Positions 32,334 through 40,218 of a stretch of 43,969 nucleotides of DNA are shown here, piece after piece. The stretch comes from an uncultured Prevotella sp. (GTDB lineage Bacteria; Bacteroidota; Bacteroidia; Bacteroidales; Bacteroidaceae), in assembly GCA_944320235.1 (NCBI GenBank), contig CALUGQ010000016.1, positions 1 through 43,969 of the forward strand, written 5' to 3'. The translations under genes and the position numbers were made by a program. Under the pieces are notes generated by a model. It saw only the letters and a list, made by a program, of their open reading frames with translations. It was not told the DNA's origin and did no database searches. How positions within the stretch are numbered: the stretch's first letter is position 1; each line of letters starts with the position of its first letter.

Positions 32334-33617
32334 TTAGAAGTTGTTTAGTATCGTGAACTCCACCCGGCGGTTCATTGCGCGGCCTTCCTCGGTGTCGTTG
32401 GTGGTGAGCGGACGCGACATGCCGTAGTAGCTGTAGGTGAGCTTGTTGCGGTCGACGCCTTTCTTCACGAGATACTGCACCACGGCTTCGGCACGCTCGC
32501 GCGACAGGTTCATGTTGAAGTCTTCCGAGCCGACATTGTCCGTATGGCCCTTCACCTCTATCCGGCGGTTGGAACGGATGAGCGTGGTGGCCAGCTTGTC
32601 GAGGTAAGCGTATGACTCGGGCTTGATGGTGCTCTTGGAGAAGTCGAACGTTATGGCATCGACGGCGCAGATGGTCTTGCCCTCAATGCTTTCGTTCTTC
32701 GCCATGAGGTCTATTATCTCGTCGAGCGTGTAGCACGGCTTCTCCTCGGGCTGCGGCTCAGGCGCAGGGGCGGCCGCCACGGGCTGCAGTGCAGGCTCGG
32801 GCGCAGGCTGCTGCTTCTTCTTGAAGATGCTGAACGGCACCGACAGCACCGCCTGCACCTCGAATCCGCCGAACTTGCGCGAGCCGTCTATCTTGTAGTT
32901 GCGGTTGAAAAGCTGCGCAAGGTCGTTGGCTTCGCTGTCCTTCTCCTTGCTTCCGTAGGTGTCGGTGAGGCCAAACTCGTAGCTGGCCTCTATTCCGAGC
33001 CAGCAGCGGTCGCTCGCAACGGGGATGGCAAACTTGACGCCTGCGCCCACTTGCCCGGCGAAATAGGTCGACGCCATGTTGGCATCCGAGATGTCGGTCT
33101 TGTATCCTCCGACCGTGCCGTCGGCATCCTCTTCAATCAGCATGATGTTCCCGGCGGTGGCAAAGCCCAGCACCGGGGCCACGAAGAGGTAGGGGCGGAC
33201 TGTTGATGACTGCTTGCCGAACTGGTAGATGAGCGGCACGCGGATGTCTATGTAGCGCGAACGGAGGCGGTAGTAGATGTCGTCGATGCCCTCAAGTTCA
33301 TAGTCGAGCGTGTTGGAATAGATGCCGGTGAGCTTCCCTCCGCGCGTGAGGAACGAGAGCTGCGGGCGCACCGCGAAGTTTCCCTCACGCCCGAACTCCC
33401 CCTGAACGAACAACGAGAACACCCCGCTGCCCATGTTCTTGTTGTCGGGAAATACATCCTCGTCGATGTCGGAGAAGCGCATGTGGGTTGAATGGTAGCC
33501 TCCGCCCAGCCCGAAATACCACTTGCTGCCTCCTTGTTCCTGTGCCGATGCGCTGGCGGCTGGCAGTGCCGCCAATGCCAGCGCGCCGATGATTGCCTTG
33601 ATTGTAAAATGTCTCAT
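32334..33617 (-). CDS. outer-membrane beta-barrel protein with C-terminal OmpA domain
   Basis: This 427-residue protein has a signal peptide (1-25, cleavage ASA-Q). An eight-or-more-stranded barrel follows (about 28-270; GSKWYFGLGGGYHSTHMRF, NFAVRPQLSFLTRGG, RYIDIRVPLIYQFG, WLGIEASYEFGLTD). A Pro/Ala/Glu-rich linker (about 275-305) leads to an OmpA C-terminal domain (315-427) with AITFDFSKSTIKPESYAYLDKLA, EVKGHTDNVGSEDFNMNLSRERAEAV and GRAMNRRVEF. The domain should bind peptidoglycan while the barrel sits in the outer membrane. The start at 33617 (MRHFTIKAIIG) opens the signal peptide; the longer frame to 33884 contains the promoter. First gene of a two-gene operon with the VWA lipoprotein. 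Confidence 0.9.
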   Translation of the reverse strand: MRHFTIKAIIGALALAALPAASASAQEQGGSKWYFGLGGGYHSTHMRFSDIDEDVFPDNKNMGSGVFSLFVQGEFGREGNFAVRPQLSFLTRGGKLTGIYSNTLDYELEGIDDIYYRLRSRYIDIRVPLIYQFGKQSSTVRPYLFVAPVLGFATAGNIMLIEEDADGTVGGYKTDISDANMASTYFAGQVGAGVKFAIPVASDRCWLGIEASYEFGLTDTYGSKEKDSEANDLAQLFNRNYKIDGSRKFGGFEVQAVLSVPFSIFKKKQQPAPEPALQPVAAAPAPEPQPEEKPCYTLDEIIDLMAKNESIEGKTICAVDAITFDFSKSTIKPESYAYLDKLATTLIRSNRRIEVKGHTDNVGSEDFNMNLSRERAEAVVQYLVKKGVDRNKLTYSYYGMSRPLTTNDTEEGRAMNRRVEFTILNNF

Positions 33618-33692
33618 AAGCTCGTCTGTATTTAATGAATGTGATATATGTGCCGCCCTTGCGCCTTGCCGGCGCACCGCGGCTCGCCACCA

Positions 33693-33723
33693 CAAAGTTA
33701 GTGGAAATCCTTGCACCATGCAA
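33693..33723 (-). promoter_or_regulatory. promoter of the OmpA-VWA operon
   Basis: Minus-strand TTGC (33720-33723), 19 bases, TAACTTTG (33693-33700). The leader would be about 70 bases. Confidence 0.65.
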
Positions 33724-33909
33724 CTGCCGTTTGCCGCGAACGGGAACAAACGCAGCCATGGCGTGAGCAAGCGGTAGAAATTCATGATTATGTGGATGAA
33801 AAACGAACGCCCAAACGGCCTGGCGGCCCCAACCGGCTGCCTGCGATGCCTTTTCGCAGACAAAATGCGCCTGCACGGTGGCACATCTCAAAATAAAACG
33901 CGGCATGGC

Positions 33910-33940
33910 TTTGCCCGTCGAAAGGTTTTATGTATATTTG
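33910..33940 (+). promoter_or_regulatory. promoter of the DUF3332 gene
   Basis: TTTG (33910-33913), 19 bases, TATATTTG (33933-33940): perfect consensus. The resulting leader to 34098 is about 150 bases, GC-rich, with no motif I recognise. Confidence 0.75.
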
Positions 33941-34097
33941 CAGACAGGACGCCACCTGCCGCGACAGCCCGCAGGGCGGCCCCCTTTCCACGCCCGGGCT
34001 GGCATGCCCCCTCTGCAGCCACGGTGCCGGGAGACGCTTGCATGGCAGACGCAGGCGCGCGCATAAGCCTGAGGGGGCTTACGAACAACTTAAGGTC

Positions 34098-34643
34098 ATG
34101 AAGAAATTAACAATGAAGGCAGCCGTGTGCCTGATGGCTGCGACAATCACTTTCAGTTCCTGCATAGGCTCGTTCGGCCTGTTCAACAAGGTGCTCGACT
34201 GGAACAAAGGCATCAGCAACAAGTTTGTCAACGAGATAGTGTTCCTGCTCATATCGCCGGCCTATGCCGTCTGCGGAGTGGTAGACCTGCTTGTGCTCAA
34301 CACGGTTGAGTTCTGGAGCGGGTCGAACCCAATCGCAAAGGTGGGGCACGTGGAGAAAGTGTGGGGCCAGGACGGCAGGCAATATGCCGTGAAGACGCTC
34401 AAGGACGGCTACGAGGTGACCAAGCCCACGGGCGAGAAGGTGCTCTTCACCTACGACGAGGGGCAGAAGAGCTGGTCGATGCAGGCCGACGGGCAGGAGC
34501 GCGAGTTGTTCCGCTTCAACGAGGATGGAACCATCCAGGCCATACTCCCGAGCGGTGAGACCAAGGATGTGGCGCTCAACGAAGAGGGTGTAAGCTCGCT
34601 CCGCATGGAGCTGAACGACGGTCTGTTCTTCGCCGCGCGGTAA
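34098..34643 (+). CDS. DUF3332 family lipoprotein
   Basis: This 181-residue protein has lipobox FSSC (Cys22) and then the DUF3332 signature SFGLFNKVLDWNKGISNKFVNEIVFLLISPAYAVCGVVDLLVLNTVEFW, which includes a hydrophobic, membrane-dipping segment (about 47-72). The C-terminal part (about 80-181) is a beta-rich module with DGRQYAVKTLKDGYEVTKPTGEKVLFTYDE. The function of the family is unknown; its members sit in the envelope. The ATG at 34098 begins the signal peptide; the in-frame codon at 33930 falls within the promoter. It converges with nhaA across a strong terminator. Confidence 0.87.
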   Translation: MKKLTMKAAVCLMAATITFSSCIGSFGLFNKVLDWNKGISNKFVNEIVFLLISPAYAVCGVVDLLVLNTVEFWSGSNPIAKVGHVEKVWGQDGRQYAVKTLKDGYEVTKPTGEKVLFTYDEGQKSWSMQADGQERELFRFNEDGTIQAILPSGETKDVALNEEGVSSLRMELNDGLFFAAR

Positions 34644-34767
34644 GGCAGCCCGGGCAAGGCTGCGGCCCACGCCCCAAGGCCGGAGCCTGGGAGGCCTGAA
34701 TGCCTCCAGGCCGGCTATCGGCTTGTGGCCCGCTGCGCCACGGCCCTGCACGGACACGCCAAGAAGC

Positions 34768-34819
34768 AAGGCGGCAATGACGGCTGCGGGAAGCATTCCC
34801 GACCGTCATTGCCGCCTTT
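34768..34819. terminator. bidirectional terminator between DUF3332 and nhaA
   Basis: A perfect 16-bp stem, AAGGCGGCAATGACGG (34768-34783) with its complement (34803-34818), has an inner CGGGAA/TTCCCG helix. Short T-runs follow on the plus strand. Confidence 0.8.
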
Positions 34820-34936
34820 ATGTTTCACTGCTTCGGCCAAGACATGGGCCGCAAAGCCTGCCGCCTCACACAAGAAAAGCGTCACGCCCCAGCCACTAAA
34901 CGGGCACGGCCCTCAGCACAGGCCCCCTGCCCCGGC

Positions 34937-36271
34937 TCACGCCTGCGGGCTATTGCCCCTGCGCAGCAACACGTAGCCGGCGAGGCCGCCAATGAGCGAC
35001 GCCGCGAAGATGCCGAGCTTGGCCTGCAGAAGCATGGGGCCGTCGGCAAAGGCGAGCGTGGCGATGAACATCGACATGGTGAAGCCTATGGAGGCCAGGA
35101 AGCCCAGCCCCACTATGCCGCGCATGGTGAGCTGGCGTGGCAGGCGGGCTGCGCCGAGGCGCACCATCAGCCACACGGCGAGGCACACACCGAGGGGCTT
35201 GCCGGCCAGCAGGCCGAGGCATACGCCCGGGGCGACGGCGGTGGACAGCACATCCCCGAGGCCCAGCCCCGCGAAAGACACGCCTGCGTTGGCAAGGGCG
35301 AACACGGGCATCACGACAAACGAGACGAAGGGGTGCATGGCGTGCTCAAGCCGCTGGAGCGGGGGCATGGCGTCACGGGCGTCGGCCCGCATGGCAGCCA
35401 CCTCCTCCAGCTGCTCGTGGGTGAGCGTGGACACACCGTTGGGCTGCATGGCCGTGAACCTGCGCAGGCGCGCGGCAACGCTCCCCACGTAGCTCTTCTC
35501 GGGCAGCAGCGCGTCGGCCGGTATGGCGAAAGCGGCCAGCACGGCGGCTATGGTAGCGTGGATGCCCGACATGAGGAAAGCCACCCACACGCCACCGATG
35601 CCCACAAGGGCATAGAAGGCCACGTTCTTCACGCCCAGGCGGTTGGCAGCCAGCATCACGCCGAGGAAGCCCACGCCCACGGCAACGTTGGCCAGCGAGA
35701 TGTCTGACGTATAGAACAGGGCTATGACCACCACAGCCCCGAGGTCGTCGACGATGGCGAGCGTGGTGAGGAACACCTTGGCCGCCATCGGCACACGGTC
35801 GCCCAAAGCGTAGAGTATGGCCAGCGAGAAGGCGATGTCGGTGGCCATGGGTATGCCCCAGCCGCCAGCCGAGTGACTGCCGGCGTTGAGAGCGGCGTAG
35901 ATGAGCGCCGGGACGGCCATGCCGCCCACGGCTGCCGCGGCCGGCAGGAGCACGTTGCGCACGTCGGACAGCTCGCCGCCTATGAACTCGCGCTTAAGCT
36001 CCAGGCCTACCACGAAGAAAAACATCGACATCAGGCCGTCGTTTATCCAGTGGTGGAGCGAGTGATACAGGTATGGCTCGCCGTCGAACCAGAAGCCCAG
36101 CCTGTGCTCAAACAGCCCCTGCCATGCCGCTCCCCACGGCGAGTTGGCCATCACCATGGCCACCACTATGCTCACGGCGAGCACAATGCCCGCCGACCTC
36201 TCGCGCCCCATGAACTGCTGCAGGGGCGCCGCTATACTGCGGCTGAGCCGCTCTCCGTACTTTCCTCTCAT
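34937..36271 (-). CDS. nhaA: Na+/H+ antiporter NhaA
   Basis: This 444-residue inner-membrane antiporter exchanges internal Na+ for external protons and controls pH and sodium. Motifs include GIVLAVSIVVAMVMANSPWG in the first helix, HHWINDGLMSMFFFVVGLELKREF, the substrate-binding aspartate pair in TTLAIVDDLGAVVVIALFY, and FLASIGFTMSMFIATLAF near the C-terminus. About twelve hydrophobic segments fit the NhaA fold. The length, slightly over the E. coli protein, is normal for Bacteroidetes. The ATG at 36271 follows the promoter at 36341 and removes a long spurious N-terminal extension. Confidence 0.95.
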   Translation of the reverse strand: MRGKYGERLSRSIAAPLQQFMGRERSAGIVLAVSIVVAMVMANSPWGAAWQGLFEHRLGFWFDGEPYLYHSLHHWINDGLMSMFFFVVGLELKREFIGGELSDVRNVLLPAAAAVGGMAVPALIYAALNAGSHSAGGWGIPMATDIAFSLAILYALGDRVPMAAKVFLTTLAIVDDLGAVVVIALFYTSDISLANVAVGVGFLGVMLAANRLGVKNVAFYALVGIGGVWVAFLMSGIHATIAAVLAAFAIPADALLPEKSYVGSVAARLRRFTAMQPNGVSTLTHEQLEEVAAMRADARDAMPPLQRLEHAMHPFVSFVVMPVFALANAGVSFAGLGLGDVLSTAVAPGVCLGLLAGKPLGVCLAVWLMVRLGAARLPRQLTMRGIVGLGFLASIGFTMSMFIATLAFADGPMLLQAKLGIFAASLIGGLAGYVLLRRGNSPQA

Positions 36272-36340
36272 GTAGCTCTCGTCTTGTCTCCATGCACACG
36301 CTGCCACGAAGGCATGCTGCCTGCCCCGGCGTGCGCCATG

Positions 36341-36371
36341 CAAAGATATGATTTTTGCGCCAGACGGCAAA
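36341..36371 (-). promoter_or_regulatory. promoter of nhaA
   Basis: Minus-strand TTTG (36368-36371), 19 bases, TATCTTTG (36341-36348): perfect consensus, leader about 65 bases. Confidence 0.75.
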
Positions 36372-36775
36372 ACATTGCGCCGCCTTTTGTCACGGCCGGG
36401 CTGCCTCGGGCCGGGTATTCTTTCACGACAAAAGGCGTGGCAGGAGGCACTGCGCACCGAACGGGGATGCAGGGAAGCCCGTTCGGCGATGCAAAACCGG
36501 CCGTTCGGCAAGGCGGAACAGGCCGTTTTGCGGCTGCAACAGGCGGCTGTCGCAACTCGCTGGGCCTCAATGCGTTGCGCGACACGGCAAATCCTGCGAA
36601 AACACATTACAAAATCAGCCAAGCAGATGTGCCCGCCGTCAGCCGGCAAACAACCGGGCGGAATGGGATGGCATAGGAAAATAAAGGATTGCAGCCTCTG
36701 CCCGAACGGTGAGAGCAGGAAAAAATGGCGCCTGCCAAGACAACTTCGCGGCACGACAGCAGCCGGCACAAAACG
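36372..36775. repeat. gap upstream of nhaA with inverted-repeat element, copy F
   Basis: No gene. CCGAACGG (36457-36464) pairs with CCGTTCGG (36479-36486). GCAAAACCGGCC (36491-36502) faces GGCCGTTTTGC (36521-36531) as an imperfect pair. AACAGGCCGTTTT (36517-36529) repeats the core of copy A (368-380). Nothing else is recognisable. Confidence 0.65.
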
Positions 36776-36815
36776 AAAAAGCCACGGAAGGCACACCTTT
36801 GCACCTCTCCGTGGC
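36776..36815 (-). terminator. terminator of the rplM-rpsI-rpsB-tsf operon
   Basis: GCCACGGA (36781-36788) pairs with TCCGTGGC (36808-36815). On the minus strand the stem is followed by TTTTTC (36775-36780). It lies 30 bases after the tsf stop. Confidence 0.75.
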
Positions 36816-36844
36816 AATTTATCTAACCAGTCTCTCTATGTCGA

Positions 36845-37837
36845 TTACTCGGCGCGGAGCGTAAAGCGCTTGAACGCAACCACCGTCAGCTCCTTGTCGG
36901 CAGCCTTCAGGTAGTCAGCCACGCTCAGCTTGCTGTCCTGGATGAACTCCTGGTTGAGCAGGCAAGAGTCCTTGTAGAACTTGGCCATGCGGCCCTTGGC
37001 TATGTTCTGTACCATTGCCTCGGGCAGGTTGGCGGCCTTCTGCTCAGCCGTGGCCTTCTTCAGCTGGCGAATCTCCTCGGCCTGGGCCTCGGTGATGTTG
37101 CCTTTCTGAATGCCTTCGGCCAGGTGCTCCTCGTTCTCGGCGATGTAAAGGTTGAAGCCGGCCTTCTTCAGAGCAGCCTCAACGGCCTTCTGCACCTGCT
37201 CCTCCTTGGTCTTCTCGATGGCGACCTTCATCTCGGTCTCCTTCACTTCCTCAGGCACACTTGCCTCATCGAGGGCCACAGGGTTCATCGCAGCCACCTG
37301 CATTGCGATGGCATGTGCCTGCTCCTCGGCGGGTTTGTTGGTCTGTACCATCGTGCAGAGCAAGTGCTTGTTCATGTGGTCGTAAACCGAAACGTTGGCA
37401 CCTTCGATGAAGTTGTAGCCGTCGAGCTCCATCTTCTCGCCCGTGATGCCCGAGCGTGCGATGACAGCGTCCTGCACTTTCGTGCCGTCAGCCAGCGTGA
37501 GTTCTTTCACTTCATCGAGAGTTTTCACCTTTGCAGCCACGGCAGCGTCGAGAATGTCCTGCGTAAGTTTGATGTAGTCGGCTCCGTTGGCCACGAAGTC
37601 GGTCTCACACTTCAGCGCGATGATGGCAGCAAAGTCGCCTGTGGCCTTTACGAGCACGCATCCGTTGGATGTCTCGCGGTCGCTGCGCTTGGCGGCGATG
37701 GCCTGGCCCTTCTCGCGGATTATCTCCATTGCCTTGTTGAAGTCGCCCTCAGAGTCGGTCAGGGCCTTCTTGCAGTCAGACAGGCCGGCACCGGTCATCT
37801 TGCGGAGTTTCTGTATATCAGCTATTGAAACAGCCAT
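36845..37837 (-). CDS. tsf: translation elongation factor Ts
   Basis: This 330-residue cytoplasmic nucleotide-exchange factor recharges EF-Tu with GTP. It has the N-terminal UBA-like module (IADIQKLRKMTGAGLSDCKKALTDSEGDFNKAMEIIREKG), the core with IALKCETDFVANGADY and a coiled-coil insertion, and the C-terminal module with a KFYKDSCLLNQEFIQDSKLSVADYL segment. The length is normal for Bacteroidetes, longer than in E. coli. It is the last gene of the ribosomal operon, 131 bases after rpsB. Confidence 0.97.
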   Translation of the reverse strand: MAVSIADIQKLRKMTGAGLSDCKKALTDSEGDFNKAMEIIREKGQAIAAKRSDRETSNGCVLVKATGDFAAIIALKCETDFVANGADYIKLTQDILDAAVAAKVKTLDEVKELTLADGTKVQDAVIARSGITGEKMELDGYNFIEGANVSVYDHMNKHLLCTMVQTNKPAEEQAHAIAMQVAAMNPVALDEASVPEEVKETEMKVAIEKTKEEQVQKAVEAALKKAGFNLYIAENEEHLAEGIQKGNITEAQAEEIRQLKKATAEQKAANLPEAMVQNIAKGRMAKFYKDSCLLNQEFIQDSKLSVADYLKAADKELTVVAFKRFTLRAE

Positions 37838-37968
37838 AGTTTATTGTGTAATTATAAGTTTTGTATTACTGTATGTAGTTTGCGACCGCGCCAACCGCGC
37901 CCTGCACTGCCCCGCCACGATGTGCCTGGCAGCCGCAACGGCAGCGTAACGCGCGGCCATGCCTCAGC

Positions 37969-38826
37969 TTAAGCCTCGGCGGGAGCCTCTTCGGCGGCAG
38001 CCTCCTGTGCAGGAGCCTCAGCGGCGGGAGCCTCGTCGGCAGCCTTCGGGGCTTCCTTGCGGGCCTTGCGTGCGCGGCGTGGCTTGTCCTCTGAAGCCTC
38101 TGCCTGTGCCTGTGCGGCAGCCTCGTCAGCCTTCTCGGCCTTGCGCTCCTCCAGGCCCTCGGCGATGGCGGTGCAGCAAGCGTTGAGTATCACGTCAACA
38201 CTGTCCTTTGCGTCATCGTTTGCGGGGATGACGAAGTCTATGTTCTTCGGGTCCGAGTTGGTATCAACGATGCCGAACACGGGTATTCCGAGGCGGTTGG
38301 CCTCCTTTACAGCAATGGCTTCCTTGAGCACATCAACCACGAAGAGGGCTGCAGGCAGGCGGGTGAGGTCGGCAATGGAGCCGAGGTTCTTCTCAAGCTT
38401 GGCGCGCTGACGCGATATCTGCAGCAACTCACGCTTCGAAAGGTTGGCGTATGTGCCGTCACTCATGAGCTTGTCGATGTTTGCCATCTTCTTCACGGCC
38501 TTGCGGATGGTGGGGAAGTTGGTGAGCATGCCGCCCGGCCAACGCTCTATCACGTAAGGCATATTGATGCCGGCTGCCTTCTCGGCAACCACGTCCTTAA
38601 CCTGTTTTTTAGTAGCTACGAACAGTATCTTCTTGCCAGAACGGGCAATCTGCTTCAGTGCCTCGGCGGCCTCGTCAATCTTTGCCACCGTCTTGTGGAG
38701 GTCGATGATGTGGATTCCGTTACGCTCGGTGTAGATGTAGGGAGCCATTGCGGGGTTCCACTTACGGTGCAGGTGGCCAAAGTGGCATCCGGCCTGCAGC
38801 AACATATCAAAGTTTGTTCTTGACAT
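37969..38826 (-). CDS. rpsB: 30S ribosomal protein S2
   Basis: This 285-residue small-subunit protein is needed for bS1 binding and mRNA recruitment. Family motifs: LLQAGCHFGHLHRKWNPAMAPYIYTERNGIHIIDLHKT, KKILFVATKKQ, ERWPGGMLTNFPTIRKAV and VFGIVDTNSDPKNIDFVIPANDDA. From about residue 230 the protein ends in an Ala/Glu/Lys-rich low-complexity tail (PRRARKARKEAPKAADEAP and so on), common in Bacteroidetes S2 and probably disordered. It lies 290 bases after rpsI, a wide gap for one operon. Confidence 0.97.
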   Translation of the reverse strand: MSRTNFDMLLQAGCHFGHLHRKWNPAMAPYIYTERNGIHIIDLHKTVAKIDEAAEALKQIARSGKKILFVATKKQVKDVVAEKAAGINMPYVIERWPGGMLTNFPTIRKAVKKMANIDKLMSDGTYANLSKRELLQISRQRAKLEKNLGSIADLTRLPAALFVVDVLKEAIAVKEANRLGIPVFGIVDTNSDPKNIDFVIPANDDAKDSVDVILNACCTAIAEGLEERKAEKADEAAAQAQAEASEDKPRRARKARKEAPKAADEAPAAEAPAQEAAAEEAPAEA

Positions 38827-39116
38827 TGTTCTCTTGAATCTTTTGTTTGTTGTTTACTTTCTTTTTTATTCTGTGGTTAGAATCAGCCTGCGGGTAATCC
38901 GTCCGCCGTTGCTTCGCGGCGCGGAAGACAGCTTCCGTTGTGCCGTATCTGTGCCTGGCCTGGCTGGGCGTGGCAGAGTCGCGCAGGTTTAGATGCTAAA
39001 CGTTGTCCAGTTTTCCTTCGCCTTGCGTGGCACCGGGGCCGCTTGCTCAGGCAGCGTGACAGCGTAGAGCTGCCCACGGCCGACATTCGAGCCTACAGGA
39101 GCCATGGCGGCAGGAA
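38827..39116 (-). other. 290-base spacer between rpsI and rpsB
   Basis: No gene. I find no exact TAnnTTTG element on the minus strand. The 50 bases nearest rpsB are T-rich on the plus strand; the rest is GC-rich with short inverted repeats (for example GGAAGACAGCTTCC near 38930). It may be an S2 autoregulatory leader, but no known fold is evident. Confidence 0.4.
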
Positions 39117-39503
39117 TTAGCGCTTACTGAACTGGAAGCGGCGGCGAGCCTTGGGACGACCCGGTTTCTTGCGCTCCACGACGCGGGAGTCACGTGTGAG
39201 GAAGCCGTGATCTTTCAGGTTCTTCTTGTCTTCGGCGTTGACCTTTACGAGAGCGCGGGCAATCCCGAGGCGCAGAGCCTGGCTCTGGCCGGTGAATCCG
39301 CCACCGTCGAGGTTGGCCTTGATGTCATACTTGCCCTCAACCTCAAGCAGCTGAAGCGGCTGCTTAACCACATACTGGAGGATGGCAGAGGGGAAATATT
39401 CGGTTATGTCCTTCTTGTTGATTGTAATCTTGCCTGTGCCTTCGCTGAGGTAAACACGTGCCACAGCGGCCTTGCGGCGGCCTATTGCGTTAACTACTTC
39501 CAT
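39117..39503 (-). CDS. rpsI: 30S ribosomal protein S9
   Basis: This 128-residue protein has the S9 fold and the basic C-terminus that contacts P-site tRNA (VERKKPGRPKARRRFQFSKR). Other motifs: AIGRRKAAVARVYLSEGTGKITINKKD and GGGFTGQSQALRLGIARAL. It follows rplM by 10 bases in the conserved L13-S9 pair. Confidence 0.98.
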   Translation of the reverse strand: MEVVNAIGRRKAAVARVYLSEGTGKITINKKDITEYFPSAILQYVVKQPLQLLEVEGKYDIKANLDGGGFTGQSQALRLGIARALVKVNAEDKKNLKDHGFLTRDSRVVERKKPGRPKARRRFQFSKR

Positions 39504-39513
39504 TATCTCTTGC

Positions 39514-39975
39514 TTATTTATACTGGTTAATGTCTATTGTCCTTGGCTTCTGTGCCTCGTGCTTGTGCTCCGAGCCCTCATAGATGTAGAGATTGCCCAT
39601 CAGGCTGCGGCCGAGGGGGCCTTTGGGGAGCATTCCCTTCACGGCGTGGCGCAACATCTTGTCTACGCCGCCCACCTTTGTGCGGAGCTGTGCGGGCGAG
39701 GTGAAGCGCTGGCCACCTGGGTAACCAGTGTAGCGGGTGTAGACCTTGTCGGTCTCTTTCTTGCCAGAGAACACCACTTTCTCTGCGTTGATGATGATAA
39801 CGTTGTCTCCACAGTCAACGTGAGGAGTGAAGTTGGGCTTGTACTTGCCACGCAACAGCTTTGCCACCTTTGAGCAAAGGCGACCTACTATCTGGTCGCT
39901 GGCGTCGATGACCACCCACTCTTTCTTGGCTGTCTCCTTGTTGGCGGAAATAGTCTTGTAACTTAAAGTGTTCAT
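39514..39975 (-). CDS. rplM: 50S ribosomal protein L13
   Basis: This 153-residue early-assembly large-subunit protein shows EWVVIDASDQIVGRLCSKVAKLLRGKYKP, HVDCGDNVIIINAEKV and HAVKGMLPKGPLGRSLMGNLYIYEG. The ATG at 39975 matches the family start; the in-frame extension to 40065 is leader. It is the first gene of the L13-S9-S2-Ts operon, typical of this phylum. Confidence 0.98.
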   Translation of the reverse strand: MNTLSYKTISANKETAKKEWVVIDASDQIVGRLCSKVAKLLRGKYKPNFTPHVDCGDNVIIINAEKVVFSGKKETDKVYTRYTGYPGGQRFTSPAQLRTKVGGVDKMLRHAVKGMLPKGPLGRSLMGNLYIYEGSEHKHEAQKPRTIDINQYK

Positions 39976-40134
39976 TTTAAATTTTAATTTTACTACTAAA
40001 AAACATTTTTCGTTTATCGCCCGCAGCCTTGCCGCGGGGTTGGGCGGCGATTCACTAACCACCATGCCCGGCCAAAGACATGGCTATTAACACTCCGTCC
40101 ATGGGGGTTCTAAGTGCATCCCCCGCAATAATCG
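39976..40134 (-). promoter_or_regulatory. 5' leader of the rplM operon, candidate ribosomal-protein autoregulatory site
   Basis: About 158 transcribed bases precede rplM. Close to the predicted start GGGGG and CCCCC (40120-40124 and 40103-40107) can form a hairpin with a 12-base loop. An L13-Bacteroidia leader motif is known in this order; this leader is a candidate, but I cannot confirm its consensus by eye. Confidence 0.45.
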
Positions 40135-40139
40135 GTCTG

Positions 40140-40147
40140 CAAAGGTA
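40140..40147 (-). promoter_or_regulatory. -7 element of the rplM-rpsI-rpsB-tsf operon
   Basis: Minus-strand TACCTTTG, an exact -7 match. The -33 position is not TTTG, and the region upstream is AT-rich. Confidence 0.6.
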
Positions 40148-40218
40148 CATATTATTAGTCATTTAGGCTTCCGATGGCCACCGCAAGCGCAAACAATTTA
40201 TAGTTATTTAACACTCAA

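Noticed and set aside
36272-36817. N-terminal extension of the nhaA frame
   Set aside because: It crosses a perfect promoter at 36341-36371 and the repeat element; the NhaA family begins at 36271.
38883-39120. Small open frames between rpsI and rpsB
   Set aside because: Short, without conserved features, and inside what is probably an untranslated operon spacer.
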